The notes: a model not told the origin generated them from the letters alone. 64,000 nt of DNA from Pilosibacter fragilis (GCF_032490495.1 NZ_JAVYJB010000010.1:96349-160348); one strand, 5' to 3'. Positions 44,465 to 53,854 are shown, numbered from the stretch's first letter. Numbers and translations are program-made.

Positions 44465-44509
44465 AGATAGTTGTACCATCATCTAAATTGGATGATAGTA
44501 CAACTATCT
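44465..44509. promoter_or_regulatory. 45-bp palindromic operator upstream of marR
   Basis: Arms AGATAGTTGTACCATCATC and GATGATAGTACAACTATCT pair at 18 of 19 positions around TAAATTG. Each arm itself holds TAGTTGTAC, so two MarR dimers could bind. It also lies upstream of pckA, on the other strand. Confidence 0.75.
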
Positions 44510-44642
44510 AATTTTGTCAACCTCATATTTCTGCTTTTTCTTTGAAAATAATGTCTTTACTTTATTTTCTTAAAATTTCAGTATGAAAAACGGCATCCAG
44601 TAAAAGAATGATATTATTTTAACAAAGTCTGCCATTTTGTTG

Positions 44643-44670
44643 TTGATTTTGTCCAAATTTCATGTATAAT
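44643..44670 (+). promoter_or_regulatory. pckA promoter
   Basis: TTGATT, 16 bp, TATAAT, giving a leader of about 125 nt before the pckA start. Confidence 0.65.
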
Positions 44671-44699
44671 GGAAGTGAAAGATATCATTATTGCCTGTA

Positions 44700-44775
44700 A
44701 AATTTCCAGGTAATGGTACCTGTTCAACCCTGAACATGTACAAGACGATAGTCCTGCCCCACTGCGGTCGGGACC
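44700..44775 (+). promoter_or_regulatory. Structured pckA leader with three small hairpins
   Basis: In the leader, CAGGTAATGGTACCTG, GTTCAACCCTGAAC and an imperfect GTCCTGCC...GGTCGGGAC follow one another. They are spaced closely and end about 30 nt before the start codon. No known riboswitch class was recognised. Confidence 0.35.
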
Positions 44776-44803
44776 AAATTTATGAAAAGAGGTTAGATAA
44801 GCG

Positions 44804-46408
44804 ATGGCAAAGATTGATTTAAGCAAGTATGGCATCACCGGAACCACAGAGATCGTCTACAACCCGTCTTACGAGATGTTATTCGAGGAGGAAATGAAGC
44901 CGGAACTCGAAGGCTACGAAAAAGGACAGGTCAGCGAACTCGGAGCAGTTAATGTTATGACCGGTATCTACACCGGCCGTTCACCGAAAGATAAATTTAT
45001 CGTTGTGGATGAAAATTCCAAAGATACTGTATGGTGGACTTCTGACGAGTATAAGAACGACAACCATCCGGCTTCCCAGGAAACCTGGAAGGCAGTAAAA
45101 GATATCGCATTAAAAGAGCTCTCCAACAAGAGACTTTTCGTTGTCGACGCATTCTGCGGCGCAAACAAAGACACCCGCATGGCGATCCGTTTTATCGTTG
45201 AGGTCGCTTGGCAGGCACACTTCGTAAAGAACATGTTCATCAAGCCGACTGCTGAAGAGCTTGAGAACTTCGAGCCGGATTTCGTTGTTTATAACGCATC
45301 CAAGGCAAAAGTTGAGAACTACAAGGAACTCGGCTTAAACTCCGAGACAGCTGTTGTCTTCAATATCACAAGCCGCGAGCAGGTTATTATCAACACCTGG
45401 TACGGCGGAGAGATGAAGAAAGGTATGTTCTCCATGATGAACTACTACCTTCCGTTAAAGGGCATCGCATCTATGCACTGCTCCGCTAACACAGATATGG
45501 AAGGCAAAAACACAGCGATCTTCTTCGGACTTTCCGGAACAGGTAAGACAACTCTTTCCACAGATCCGAAGCGTCTCCTGATCGGTGATGACGAGCACGG
45601 CTGGGACGACAACGGAGTATTCAACTTCGAGGGCGGCTGCTACGCTAAAGTTATCAACCTTGATAAAGAATCCGAGCCGGATATCTACAACGCGATCAAG
45701 CGTGATGCTCTTCTCGAGAACGTAACACTTGATAAAGACGGTGTGATCGACTTCGCTGACAAGAGCGTAACCGAGAACACCCGTGTATCCTATCCGATCG
45801 ACCATATTAAAAATATCGTTCGCCCGATCTCCGCAGGTCCGGCAGCTAAGAACGTGATCTTCCTCTCCGCAGATGCATTCGGTGTACTTCCGCCGGTATC
45901 CATCCTGACTCCGGAGCAGACAAAGTACTACTTCCTGTCCGGTTTCACAGCAAAGCTTGCTGGTACAGAGCGCGGAATCACAGAGCCGACACCGACCTTC
46001 TCCGCTTGCTTCGGTCAGGCATTCCTGGAGCTCCATCCGACAAAATACGCGGAAGAGCTTGTTAGGAAGATGGAAAAGAGCGGCGCTAAGGCATACCTCG
46101 TTAACACAGGCTGGAACGGAACCGGCAAGCGTATCTCCATCAAAGATACCCGTGGAATCATCGACGCGATCTTAAACGGCGATATCTTAAACGCACCGAC
46201 AAAGAAGATCCCGCACTTCAACTTCGAAGTTCCGACCGAACTTCCGGGCGTTGATTCCAAGATCCTCGACCCGCGTGATACATACGCAAACGTTGCTGAC
46301 TGGGAAGAGAAGGCAAAAGACCTCGCAGGCAGATTCGTCAAGAACTTTGCAAAATATGAGAGTAACGAAGCTGGTAAAGCCCTCGTTGCAGCTGGCCCGC
46401 AGATCTGA
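44804..46408 (+). CDS. pckA: ATP-dependent phosphoenolpyruvate carboxykinase
   Basis: PEP carboxykinase interconverts oxaloacetate and PEP with ATP/ADP; in gut anaerobes it often runs towards oxaloacetate, fixing CO2 and yielding ATP. It has 534 residues, the full bacterial ATP-type length. The kinase loop GLSGTGKT is at 242-249 with STDPKR following; RSPKDKF near 59 and the catalytic and metal-binding segments (the DDEHGWDD region) are present. GAGG lies about 11 nt before the ATG. A strong terminator follows. Codons are strongly biased, consistent with high expression. Confidence 0.98.
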   Translation: MAKIDLSKYGITGTTEIVYNPSYEMLFEEEMKPELEGYEKGQVSELGAVNVMTGIYTGRSPKDKFIVVDENSKDTVWWTSDEYKNDNHPASQETWKAVKDIALKELSNKRLFVVDAFCGANKDTRMAIRFIVEVAWQAHFVKNMFIKPTAEELENFEPDFVVYNASKAKVENYKELGLNSETAVVFNITSREQVIINTWYGGEMKKGMFSMMNYYLPLKGIASMHCSANTDMEGKNTAIFFGLSGTGKTTLSTDPKRLLIGDDEHGWDDNGVFNFEGGCYAKVINLDKESEPDIYNAIKRDALLENVTLDKDGVIDFADKSVTENTRVSYPIDHIKNIVRPISAGPAAKNVIFLSADAFGVLPPVSILTPEQTKYYFLSGFTAKLAGTERGITEPTPTFSACFGQAFLELHPTKYAEELVRKMEKSGAKAYLVNTGWNGTGKRISIKDTRGIIDAILNGDILNAPTKKIPHFNFEVPTELPGVDSKILDPRDTYANVADWEEKAKDLAGRFVKNFAKYESNEAGKALVAAGPQI

Positions 46409-46446
46409 TCGTCTTACTGATTTAGCTTTATAAGCTGATAAATGTC

Positions 46447-46483
46447 AGAGGACACTGCATGTAACGTGCAGTGTCCTCTTTTT
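46447..46483 (+). terminator. pckA terminator
   Basis: AGAGGACACTGCA-TGTAACG-TGCAGTGTCCTCT followed by TTTT: a perfect 13-bp stem. Confidence 0.95.
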
Positions 46484-46569
46484 GCATCTTATCACTATTA
46501 CGATCCTTAACATTCTGAGCCAGCAGGATCCGCTCCTACTATAAGCTGGTCTTTCCTGTTCAGCGCTCT

Positions 46570-47298
46570 CTACTCCGCATGTGCCGCCGTCTTAAGCGCC
46601 AGCCGTACCAGATCATCCATGGACTGGGCATGTTCCCGCTCTGGAAGGTCCACAAAGATCTCCTGTCCGTTCTCGTCATAGCGGATTCCTGTTGTGATTC
46701 CCACCATCATCAGAGCCCGGCATCCAAACTCTGCTGCCGCCGTATAAAATGCGCAACCCTCCTGTTCAGAGCACAGCATACCGTACTTCTTCCACATCTT
46801 CGACTTATAATTTTCGTCGCGGTAAAGTCTGTCGTTGCAGACCGTTCCGCCCACGTACGTCACGAGATGTTCCTCATCCGCAATGCGTTTCGCGGTGCTC
46901 AAAAGCCCGAAATCTGCCACCGGTGAGAAATGTCCGTTGAACATGTTGTCGTTGATTCCGCTGGTGGTGCTGACCGCCTGGGACAGGACGATATCGAAGT
47001 TTTTCATATCGTCCCGATAGCCGCCGGAGGTACCTGCCCGCACCAGGATCTTACAGCCATAATCCCTGCAGAGCTCCGTGGCGTAGATCAGCATGGACGG
47101 TCCGCCCATTCCGACTGCCATCACAGATACCCGTACTCCCTCAAACATTCCCGTATAGCAGTACGCACACCGCACATCATTCACAAGCACCGCATCTTCC
47201 AGATAATGTTCCGCGATATACTTCGCCCGGTTCGGATCTCCTACCAGGACGACCCGCTCAGAAATTTCGCCGACTTCGGCATGATTATGCATCGTCAT
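46570..47298 (-). CDS. DeoD-like nucleoside phosphorylase, diverged active site
   Basis: This is a 242-residue member of the hexameric purine/uridine phosphorylase family. The phosphate-site GDPNRAKYIAE at 20-30, GMGGPSMLIYATEL at 63-76 and VRAGTSGGY are well kept, and E-x-E (Glu178, Glu180) matches the ribose-binding pair. In E. coli DeoD the base is protonated by Asp204 in VSDHI; the equivalent stretch here is GITTGIRYD, with Thr202-Thr203 and no Asp. So the enzyme may be altered in specificity or activity. The start has GGAG 11 nt upstream. Confidence 0.8.
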   Translation of the reverse strand: MTMHNHAEVGEISERVVLVGDPNRAKYIAEHYLEDAVLVNDVRCAYCYTGMFEGVRVSVMAVGMGGPSMLIYATELCRDYGCKILVRAGTSGGYRDDMKNFDIVLSQAVSTTSGINDNMFNGHFSPVADFGLLSTAKRIADEEHLVTYVGGTVCNDRLYRDENYKSKMWKKYGMLCSEQEGCAFYTAAAEFGCRALMMVGITTGIRYDENGQEIFVDLPEREHAQSMDDLVRLALKTAAHAE

Positions 47299-47373
47299 CT
47301 GTATTCACGCTCCTTTTTCTTTCATATGTATATCCTACCATAATTTCACCGGATTGTCTGCCGGAAACCATGG

Positions 47374-48681
47374 TTACTCCACTTTCAGCGCATTCGGATA
47401 GATCTTTTTCAGCATCTCATCCCCATAATGCTCATCCATCACCTGCTGCCAGGCGGAATCCGCCGGGATTCCCTTTTCCCTCTCACTGCTTCGCACAAGG
47501 GCCAGCCCGGAGACCGCCATGTCCACGCAGAAAAATATCAGGAGAAGCCATGTCGCTGCCTTTCCGAAGTTTATCGGAATCTTCTCGATCCAGGCGGACA
47601 TTACCGGGTAGATACCCTTGATCCATGCCACAGCCGCAATTCCCCAGAAAAAGCAATACAAAAGATTGATCCGCCCGCCAAGGTTAAATGGAATCTTACT
47701 GTAGTCCCAGAAAACTTTTCCAAAGAGCATTTCTGTCAAAACGCTGCAGGTATACTCATAGGCACCGCCGAGGAATGTTCCCATAAAGAACAGGAACCGG
47801 TCGGAATACTTCCGGTAGCGGTACAGCAGCATCGTAGCCGCAGCCAGGGCCACGCCCCAGACGATGCTGAACGGTCCCCAGACAAAGCTGCTGCGGCTCA
47901 TCCACACGCCCGCCGTCACCCGGCAGAAGATCGTCTCCACGATATCTCCGAGGAATGCGCCGACTACCAGAAGCAGCGCGATCTTGTAAAAACAGAGGCC
48001 ATAGGCGAATATCGTCTTTCTCTGCTCAGCCTCCGCCTGGAGCTCCTCCCGGTATACCGCCTCCGGGTAGGCGTTCTGGATACGGCGGTCCACCCAGCCA
48101 TAGATCTTCCGCTCAAGCCTTGAGCTCACACCTGTGAGCCAGGAATCCACGCCTTCCCACTGGCGGATCCTGCGGCTTCTGCCGGATAAGATACATAAGG
48201 TCGCCGTGACATCCATCGCCAGCACAGCCGCCAGAATCCACACGATCAGATGCCCCGGAGTCCGCGGGAGCATCCGGAATACCCGCACCAGGACCGGTGC
48301 ACCCCACCGCATCGTAGCGGCACCAAGAACGCCCCATACGATAGACACCGGCACACAGATATATCCGTCCAGGTTCCATTTCATGTGGGAATAATCCCAC
48401 CACCGCTCATGGTACATCCTCTCGATCACATGGCCAGCGATCCACTCCGCCAGAGTCGAAAAGATCATACTGCCGAGAAACAGCCAGATTCCATGCAGTT
48501 CCCGGCAGACAACAAGCATCGCGGTTCCCGTAATACCGTAAAGCACGCAGAACGGCCCATTCACGAGCCCTCTGTTTACAAACCGTCTCTGCCGAACTGC
48601 CGCTGTCACCGTCTCGAGGACCCAGCCGAAAAAGCTGAACGCAAAGAACAGCCACAGTCGCTCAAATCCTGTATACCCCAT
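47374..48681 (-). CDS. CmpB-type (PF06541) membrane protein, internally duplicated
   Basis: This is a 435-residue polytopic protein of the family labelled putative ABC-transporter type IV. It contains the family unit twice: NRGLVNGPFCVLYGITG...ERWWDYSHMKWNLDGYICV in the N-half and SSFVWGPFSIVWGVALA...KVFWDYSKIPFNLGGRINL in the C-half. No ATPase gene is adjacent, so transport function is unproven. Function unknown. Confidence 0.8.
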   Translation of the reverse strand: MGYTGFERLWLFFAFSFFGWVLETVTAAVRQRRFVNRGLVNGPFCVLYGITGTAMLVVCRELHGIWLFLGSMIFSTLAEWIAGHVIERMYHERWWDYSHMKWNLDGYICVPVSIVWGVLGAATMRWGAPVLVRVFRMLPRTPGHLIVWILAAVLAMDVTATLCILSGRSRRIRQWEGVDSWLTGVSSRLERKIYGWVDRRIQNAYPEAVYREELQAEAEQRKTIFAYGLCFYKIALLLVVGAFLGDIVETIFCRVTAGVWMSRSSFVWGPFSIVWGVALAAATMLLYRYRKYSDRFLFFMGTFLGGAYEYTCSVLTEMLFGKVFWDYSKIPFNLGGRINLLYCFFWGIAAVAWIKGIYPVMSAWIEKIPINFGKAATWLLLIFFCVDMAVSGLALVRSSEREKGIPADSAWQQVMDEHYGDEMLKKIYPNALKVE

Positions 48682-49073
48682 ATTTTGTACCTATCCTCTC
48701 CTGATTTTTCTTTTGTTTTCCCGGAAGCATTGCCTCATTTTTGCATCTGTTCCCCGGAATACTGTCCTCCGCTTTTTCATTCCCTTACTTTTCATCCTGC
48801 TTCTATAAAAAGCAAAACATGTATCCAGATATTCTACCACATTTCTTCTTCATATAGAATATGTTTCTTTTATTTCGCTTTTTCAAAGTTTTCCTATTTA
48901 AATAAGGGCATCTCCCACCACACCGCTGCCCCAATCCCTCATTCCTTTCATTTTTCTCTCTGTCCCCCCTTTTTCTTTAGAAAATCTTTTCGATCCGACC
49001 TTTTTCCTGCATTTTTATGGATTTCTACCAAATTTTCTTAATTGATTTCCAATTTTTTTCTCATAATAAATTG
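48682..49073. other. A/T-rich spacer with no gene recognised
   Basis: Between the CmpB-type gene and the permease promoter. It is pyrimidine-rich on the plus strand, with no convincing start plus ribosome site, repeat or hairpin. Confidence 0.5.
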
Positions 49074-49102
49074 TTCATATTTCCATAATTATATGTTATA
49101 CT
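49074..49102 (+). promoter_or_regulatory. Candidate permease promoter
   Basis: TTCATA, 17 bp, TATACT, about 50 nt before the permease ATG. Confidence 0.5.
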
Positions 49103-49157
49103 AGACAAGTTCGCGCTATGCGGACAAATACAATTTTATATCAAAGGAAGGTTTCTT

Positions 49158-50591
49158 ATGGAAAACACCAAGAAAATCGACTGGTACACCCTGGCCTTCA
49201 TGGCATTCTCCACGGTTTGGGGATTCGGAAACGTGCTGAATGGCTTCGTTTACTTCAACGGAGTACAGGTAATCTTCAGCTGGGTTCTGATGTTCGCACT
49301 CTATTTCGTGCCGTATGCCCTGATGGTAGGTGAGCTCGGCTCCGCCTTCAAACAGTCCGGCGGCGGCGTAAGCTCCTGGATCCACGAAACAATCGGCCCG
49401 AAATGCGCTTATTACGCAGGCTGGACTTACTGGGCTTGCCATGTAACTTACATTGCAAGTAAAGGCAGCGGCGGATTAAAGGCATTAAGCTGGATGGTAT
49501 TCCAGAATGGCTCCACTTACGACACATTCCCGACGATCGCGGTGCAGATGGCAACACTCGCGGTGTTCCTGTTCTTCTGCTGGGTTGCAAGCCGCGGCTT
49601 AAACCCGTTAAAGAAGTTAGCTACTATCGCCGGTACCAGTATGTTCGTAATGTCTATCCTGTTCATCTTAATGATGTTCGCAGCTCCGGCAATCAACCCG
49701 AACGGCGGTTTCGTTTCTGCTGATTACAGCATCAAAGGTCTGATCCCGCAGTTTAACGTGAACTACTTCACATCCCTCTCCATCCTTGTATTCGCCGTAG
49801 GCGGATGTGAGAAGATCTCCCCTTATGTAAATAAGGTAAAAGATCCGTCCAAGGGATTCCCGAAGGGTATGATCATGTTAGCCGTTATGGTTATGGTCTG
49901 CGCGATCCTCGGAAGTATCGCAATGGGTATGATGTTTGATCCGGCTGTCATCAACGAGAGTCAGGACAGCTTTAAGTCCTATGTTTCCAACGGCGCTTAC
50001 TGGTCCTTCCAGAAGCTCGGTGAGTACTACCATGTCGGCAATCTCCTGCTCGTTATCTACGCAGCATGCAACGCCATTGGTCAGTTCTCCACACTTGTAT
50101 TAAGTATCGACGCTCCGCTCCGTATGCTTCTTGACAACGAGGATGCAAGACAGTTCGTCCCGTCCGGTCTCTTAAAGAAGAACGAGCACGGCGCATACAT
50201 CAACGGTATCAAGATGGTTATCTGCTTATCCGGAAGTATCATCCTGATCCAGTCCTTCGTACCGGGCGCAGCAGCCGTACTGACTCAGTTAAACAAACTG
50301 AACTCCGTAACCATGCCGCTTCGTTACTTATGGGTATTCGCAGCATATATTGCTCTCAGAAAATCCCTCAATAAGTTCAACCCGGAATACAAATTCACAA
50401 AGAACCAGACCGTTGCTCTCGTTGCCGGTGGCTGGTGCTTCTTCGTAACAGCTGCATGCTGTCTCCTCGGAATGTACGTGGAAGGTGATATCGCTTCCAC
50501 AGCATTAAATGTAATCACACCGATCGTGCTCACAGCCCTCGGTCTGATCTTACCGGAGATCAAAAAGCGGGAAGTTGCAAAGGCGGAATAA
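49158..50591 (+). CDS. APC-superfamily amino acid permease
   Basis: This is a 477-residue membrane protein with about 12 helices. The first helix carries WGFGN in place of the usual GSGIF-type motif, and the pattern of PYALMVGELGSAFKQSGGGVSSWIHETIG resembles glutamate/GABA-antiporter-like transporters (GadC branch). AAGGAAGG precedes the ATG. Substrate cannot be fixed from sequence; glutamate or another amino acid fits the nearby amino-acid genes (inference). A terminator follows directly. Confidence 0.88.
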   Translation: MENTKKIDWYTLAFMAFSTVWGFGNVLNGFVYFNGVQVIFSWVLMFALYFVPYALMVGELGSAFKQSGGGVSSWIHETIGPKCAYYAGWTYWACHVTYIASKGSGGLKALSWMVFQNGSTYDTFPTIAVQMATLAVFLFFCWVASRGLNPLKKLATIAGTSMFVMSILFILMMFAAPAINPNGGFVSADYSIKGLIPQFNVNYFTSLSILVFAVGGCEKISPYVNKVKDPSKGFPKGMIMLAVMVMVCAILGSIAMGMMFDPAVINESQDSFKSYVSNGAYWSFQKLGEYYHVGNLLLVIYAACNAIGQFSTLVLSIDAPLRMLLDNEDARQFVPSGLLKKNEHGAYINGIKMVICLSGSIILIQSFVPGAAAVLTQLNKLNSVTMPLRYLWVFAAYIALRKSLNKFNPEYKFTKNQTVALVAGGWCFFVTAACCLLGMYVEGDIASTALNVITPIVLTALGLILPEIKKREVAKAE

Positions 50592-50606
50592 TTTATTTCG
50601 GTAATA

Positions 50607-50642
50607 AAAAGACTCAGGAATTCATTTTCCTGGGTCTTTTTT
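50607..50642 (+). terminator. Permease terminator
   Basis: AAAGACTCAGGAA-TTCATT-TTCCTGGGTCTTT followed by TTT. Confidence 0.85.
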
Positions 50643-50686
50643 CATTCCAACATTCTATATTTCTGCCTTACTCCTTCAAAAAAACT

Positions 50687-50733
50687 AAGACTCTGGAATT
50701 CTGATCATATACATCAGAACTCCAGAGTCTTTT
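50687..50733 (-). terminator. Terminator of the 50757-51500 gene
   Basis: AAGACTCTGGAGTTCTGAT-GTATATG-ATCAGAATTCCAGAGTCTT: a 19-bp stem with one mismatch and A/T-rich flanks on both sides, so it probably works in both directions. Confidence 0.85.
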
Positions 50734-50756
50734 CTATACGCATTTTAAGCTTTTCT

Positions 50757-51500
50757 TCACACTTCCTCGATCCGATGCAACTCCCACACTCTCACATTCA
50801 CCGGTTCCACGGCGCCGCCGCAGTATGGGCAGACCCGATCACCAAGACCTGCAATCGGGGCACCGCAGTGGGGACAGCTGACGCCGATGGCGGTCTCTCC
50901 GGCGCGTATCTTTGTGATATCCTGGATGTAGACCAGCTCCAAATTGAAGCGGTGCTGTTCCTTTTCCCTCTCCACATTTTTCTTTTTATTCGGGGTCTTT
51001 AAAGTATGCAGATACTCCACTGAGGACTGGATCCTGATCCGGCATTTTCCCGGATCTTTGTCGTATCTGGATATCTCCGTCTGATGGACATGGATGGCAT
51101 CAAATTCCTCCCGGATCTCCTTCTCTTCCATCTCCTCGATCTTCAGCCGTACCTGATCCTTTAAGGACACAGACACCTTTCCGAGGTAAGAGAGATCCCG
51201 GTGCTCCAGCGCCTCCAGATAGCCCTTTAACTGATTCTCACACCTCTGCTTCCACTCCGGCCAGTGAAACTCCGGGAAATCCTTCTCGATCCGCGGAAGC
51301 TCCACCCTCGTCATTCCGGACACCGACTTCGGTGTATCGTCCTCCAGCGCTTCCTGGCGCTTCAGCCCTTCGATCAGACTCGAGGTTCCGAAAAATTCCC
51401 GCGAAATCTGCCGGATCTTAAACATCACAAAAAAGAGAGCTCCGATCAGACCCAGCCCAGTCACGATCGCGACGATGAGGATCGCGTTTCCTGCTGTCAT
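50757..51500 (-). CDS. Membrane-anchored zinc-ribbon protein
   Basis: This is a 247-residue protein: an N-terminal membrane helix (about 5-28), a cytoplasmic region of charged helices, and a C-terminal double zinc ribbon (CPHC and CPYC, 15 residues apart). The middle (FHWPEWKQRCENQLKGYLEALEHRDLSYL) resembles the Tim44-like fold seen in some bacterial zinc-ribbon proteins, by eye only. AGGAGG precedes the ATG. Function unknown. Confidence 0.7.
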   Translation of the reverse strand: MTAGNAILIVAIVTGLGLIGALFFVMFKIRQISREFFGTSSLIEGLKRQEALEDDTPKSVSGMTRVELPRIEKDFPEFHWPEWKQRCENQLKGYLEALEHRDLSYLGKVSVSLKDQVRLKIEEMEEKEIREEFDAIHVHQTEISRYDKDPGKCRIRIQSSVEYLHTLKTPNKKKNVEREKEQHRFNLELVYIQDITKIRAGETAIGVSCPHCGAPIAGLGDRVCPYCGGAVEPVNVRVWELHRIEEV

Positions 51501-51645
51501 ATCGTTTCCTCCTGCTGTAAGGAATCCTCCAAACGGACCCCTTTCGTTATCGTGGTTTCACCATGTATTTTCAACTGCTGACCACATAGACAAAACAGGG
51601 CGACCAGCCGGAGTTCTACTCCAACCGCCGCCCCAGGATCATCCA

Positions 51646-52827
51646 TTATTTATTTAAATAATCGATCGCAGTCTGTGCTAACAGGGAAGAACCTCTCCAG
51701 AGGATATCCTCGTCCACATCGAAACGGCTGTTATGCAGCGGCCATACCGGATCCTGCTCCGGTTTTGCGGTGCCGAGCCATACAAATGCGCCCTTCTTCT
51801 CTTTCAGATAGAAGGAGAAGTCCTCCGCCGGCATAGCCGGGAGTTTTACATCCACAACATCATCTTTGCCGAAGAGCTTGATTGCTGTATTGCGGATCAG
51901 CTCAGCGTCCTCCTCATGATTTACAAGTGCCGGATAGCCATGACCATAGTTGATATCAGCAGTTGCGCCGGACTGTAAGCAGAGACCATCGAGAGTCTTT
52001 CTCATAGAATCCTCGATCATCGCGCGGGTGTCCTCATTTAATGTACGAACGGTTCCGTCCAGTGTACAGTCACCTGCGATAATGTTGTATCTTGTTCCTG
52101 CGTTAAAAATACCGAATGTCACAACAGCATTGTCAAGCGGATCAACTTTTCTGCTGACGATGGTCTGTGCGGCCATAACGAACTGGGAACCGAGAACAAC
52201 AGCGTCAATACCCTGATTCGGTTTTGCGCCATGGGCAGTCTTACCATGGATATTGATCGTAAAGTGGTCTGTTGCAGCCATTAACGGACCTGCCTTCACC
52301 CCGATCTTGCCGTGCGGAAGATCCGGCCATACATGAAGACCGAATACAGCTTCCACATCATCCATATATCCGGAATGGAGCATTCCTCTGGATCCGCCAA
52401 CCGGAGACATCTCCTCCGCAGGCTGGAAGATCAGTTTCACCGTTCCGGCGATCTCTTCTCTTCTCTCGCAGAGAAGCATTGCAGCACCAAGAAGACCCGT
52501 CATGTGGTTGTCATGTCCGCAGGCATGCATAACACCGTCATTCTGGGACTTATAAGGAACCTCATTCATCTCCTGGATCTGTAATGCGTCCATATCCGCA
52601 CGGAGAGCAACGACTTTACCCGGTTTCTTTCCCTTGATAACTCCGACTACACCGTATCCGCCGACATTTTCATATACTTCGTCGCATCCCATCTCCTTCA
52701 GATACTCTGCTACCTTCTTTCCGGTTCTTTCCTCATGCTGGGAAACCTCCGGGTGCATGTGAAAATCTCTTCTGATTTCAGATAATTTCGGCATGAAAGC
52801 CTTTGCTGACTCCGTAATTGTGCCCAT
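51646..52827 (-). CDS. M20-family amidohydrolase
   Basis: This is a 393-residue enzyme of the N-acyl-amino-acid or hippurate hydrolase type. Metal-site motifs ACGHDNHMTGLLGAA and FQPAEEM are intact, and a lid (dimerisation) domain follows. Likely substrates are N-acylated amino acids; the exact one is unknown. AAGGAGG precedes the ATG. A terminator separates it from the dehydrogenase gene upstream, so the two are independent. Confidence 0.9.
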   Translation of the reverse strand: MGTITESAKAFMPKLSEIRRDFHMHPEVSQHEERTGKKVAEYLKEMGCDEVYENVGGYGVVGVIKGKKPGKVVALRADMDALQIQEMNEVPYKSQNDGVMHACGHDNHMTGLLGAAMLLCERREEIAGTVKLIFQPAEEMSPVGGSRGMLHSGYMDDVEAVFGLHVWPDLPHGKIGVKAGPLMAATDHFTINIHGKTAHGAKPNQGIDAVVLGSQFVMAAQTIVSRKVDPLDNAVVTFGIFNAGTRYNIIAGDCTLDGTVRTLNEDTRAMIEDSMRKTLDGLCLQSGATADINYGHGYPALVNHEEDAELIRNTAIKLFGKDDVVDVKLPAMPAEDFSFYLKEKKGAFVWLGTAKPEQDPVWPLHNSRFDVDEDILWRGSSLLAQTAIDYLNK

Positions 52828-52860
52828 TTTTATGTCCTCCTTATTTTTGAAGTCTTAATG

Positions 52861-52894
52861 AAAAGAACCCGGCGACAATCCGTCTCCGGGTTCT
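52861..52894 (-). terminator. Terminator of the hydroxyacid dehydrogenase gene
   Basis: Minus strand: AGAACCCGGAGACGGATTGTCGCCGGGTTCTTTTC, stem AAGAACCCGG/CCGGGTTCTT. Confidence 0.85.
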
Positions 52895-52909
52895 TCTGAG
52901 TTCTCTGAA

Positions 52910-53854
52910 TTATAAACCAAGAGCCTCTTTAACTTTAGCAACGATATGAACACCGATGTCCTTAGAAGCATCTACAGACTGAGCGCCGATGTGCGGGGAT
53001 ACGATGAAGTTATCGCACTCGAACAGCGGGCTTGCGAATGTATCATTACCTGTTAAGCCGCTGCCTGCAAGCTCGTTCTCCATAACGTCTGCTGCGTAGC
53101 CGCCGATTCTGCCCTCTTTCAGAGCTTCATACATATCAGCCTCGTTTACGATACCGCCACGGCTCATGTTAAGAACAACAGCGCCGTCTTTCATCTCAGC
53201 GATGGATTTCTTATTGAAGAGATTCTTTGTCTCCGGTGTCAGCGGTACATGGATAGAGATGAAATCAGCAACCTTGATCAGCTCGTCGATAGAAGCCTTT
53301 GTTGCGCACTGCTGCTTAAATACGTCGTCCGGAAGGAACGGATCGTAAGCAACGATGTTCATCTTGAATGCACGGCCAAGCTCGCCTACACGCTGACCGA
53401 TACGGCCGAATCCCATGATACCAAGAGTCTTTCCTCTTAACTCACGTCCTTCGAATTTGTACTTATCCCACTCATGGTTATATTTTACATCGTAGTTTGC
53501 TGTAAAGGTTCCACGGGAGATATCTAACATCTTGGAGATTGTTAACTCTGCTACTGCGTTTGCATTTAAGCCCGGTGCGTTGAATACCTGAATTCCTTTG
53601 GATTTCGCATATTCCATATCGATATGGTTTAAACCAACGGAGCAAACGCCGATAACCTTTAAGTTCTTAGCTGCGTCGAGGATCTCTTTGTCGATCTTCG
53701 GGTCTACACGCATGATCAGGACATCAACATCACCGATCTCAGCGATAAGCTGCTCTTTGCTGGACGGAAGATTGTCAGCTGTTTTAACATTCATGCATTT
53801 GCTGAGTTCCTCAGCGATACCACCCCATACTTTATCAATGATAAGGCAATTCAT
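52910..53854 (-). CDS. D-2-hydroxyacid dehydrogenase (phosphoglycerate-dehydrogenase-like)
   Basis: This is a 314-residue NAD-dependent enzyme. The nucleotide site is GIMGFGRIGQRVG; the catalytic set appears as Arg in NMSRGGIVNE, the Glu downstream, and His in SPHIGAQS. It lacks the ACT domain of long SerA proteins, so it may be a short phosphoglycerate dehydrogenase or another hydroxyacid dehydrogenase. AAAGGAG precedes the ATG. Confidence 0.88.
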   Translation of the reverse strand: MNCLIIDKVWGGIAEELSKCMNVKTADNLPSSKEQLIAEIGDVDVLIMRVDPKIDKEILDAAKNLKVIGVCSVGLNHIDMEYAKSKGIQVFNAPGLNANAVAELTISKMLDISRGTFTANYDVKYNHEWDKYKFEGRELRGKTLGIMGFGRIGQRVGELGRAFKMNIVAYDPFLPDDVFKQQCATKASIDELIKVADFISIHVPLTPETKNLFNKKSIAEMKDGAVVLNMSRGGIVNEADMYEALKEGRIGGYAADVMENELAGSGLTGNDTFASPLFECDNFIVSPHIGAQSVDASKDIGVHIVAKVKEALGL

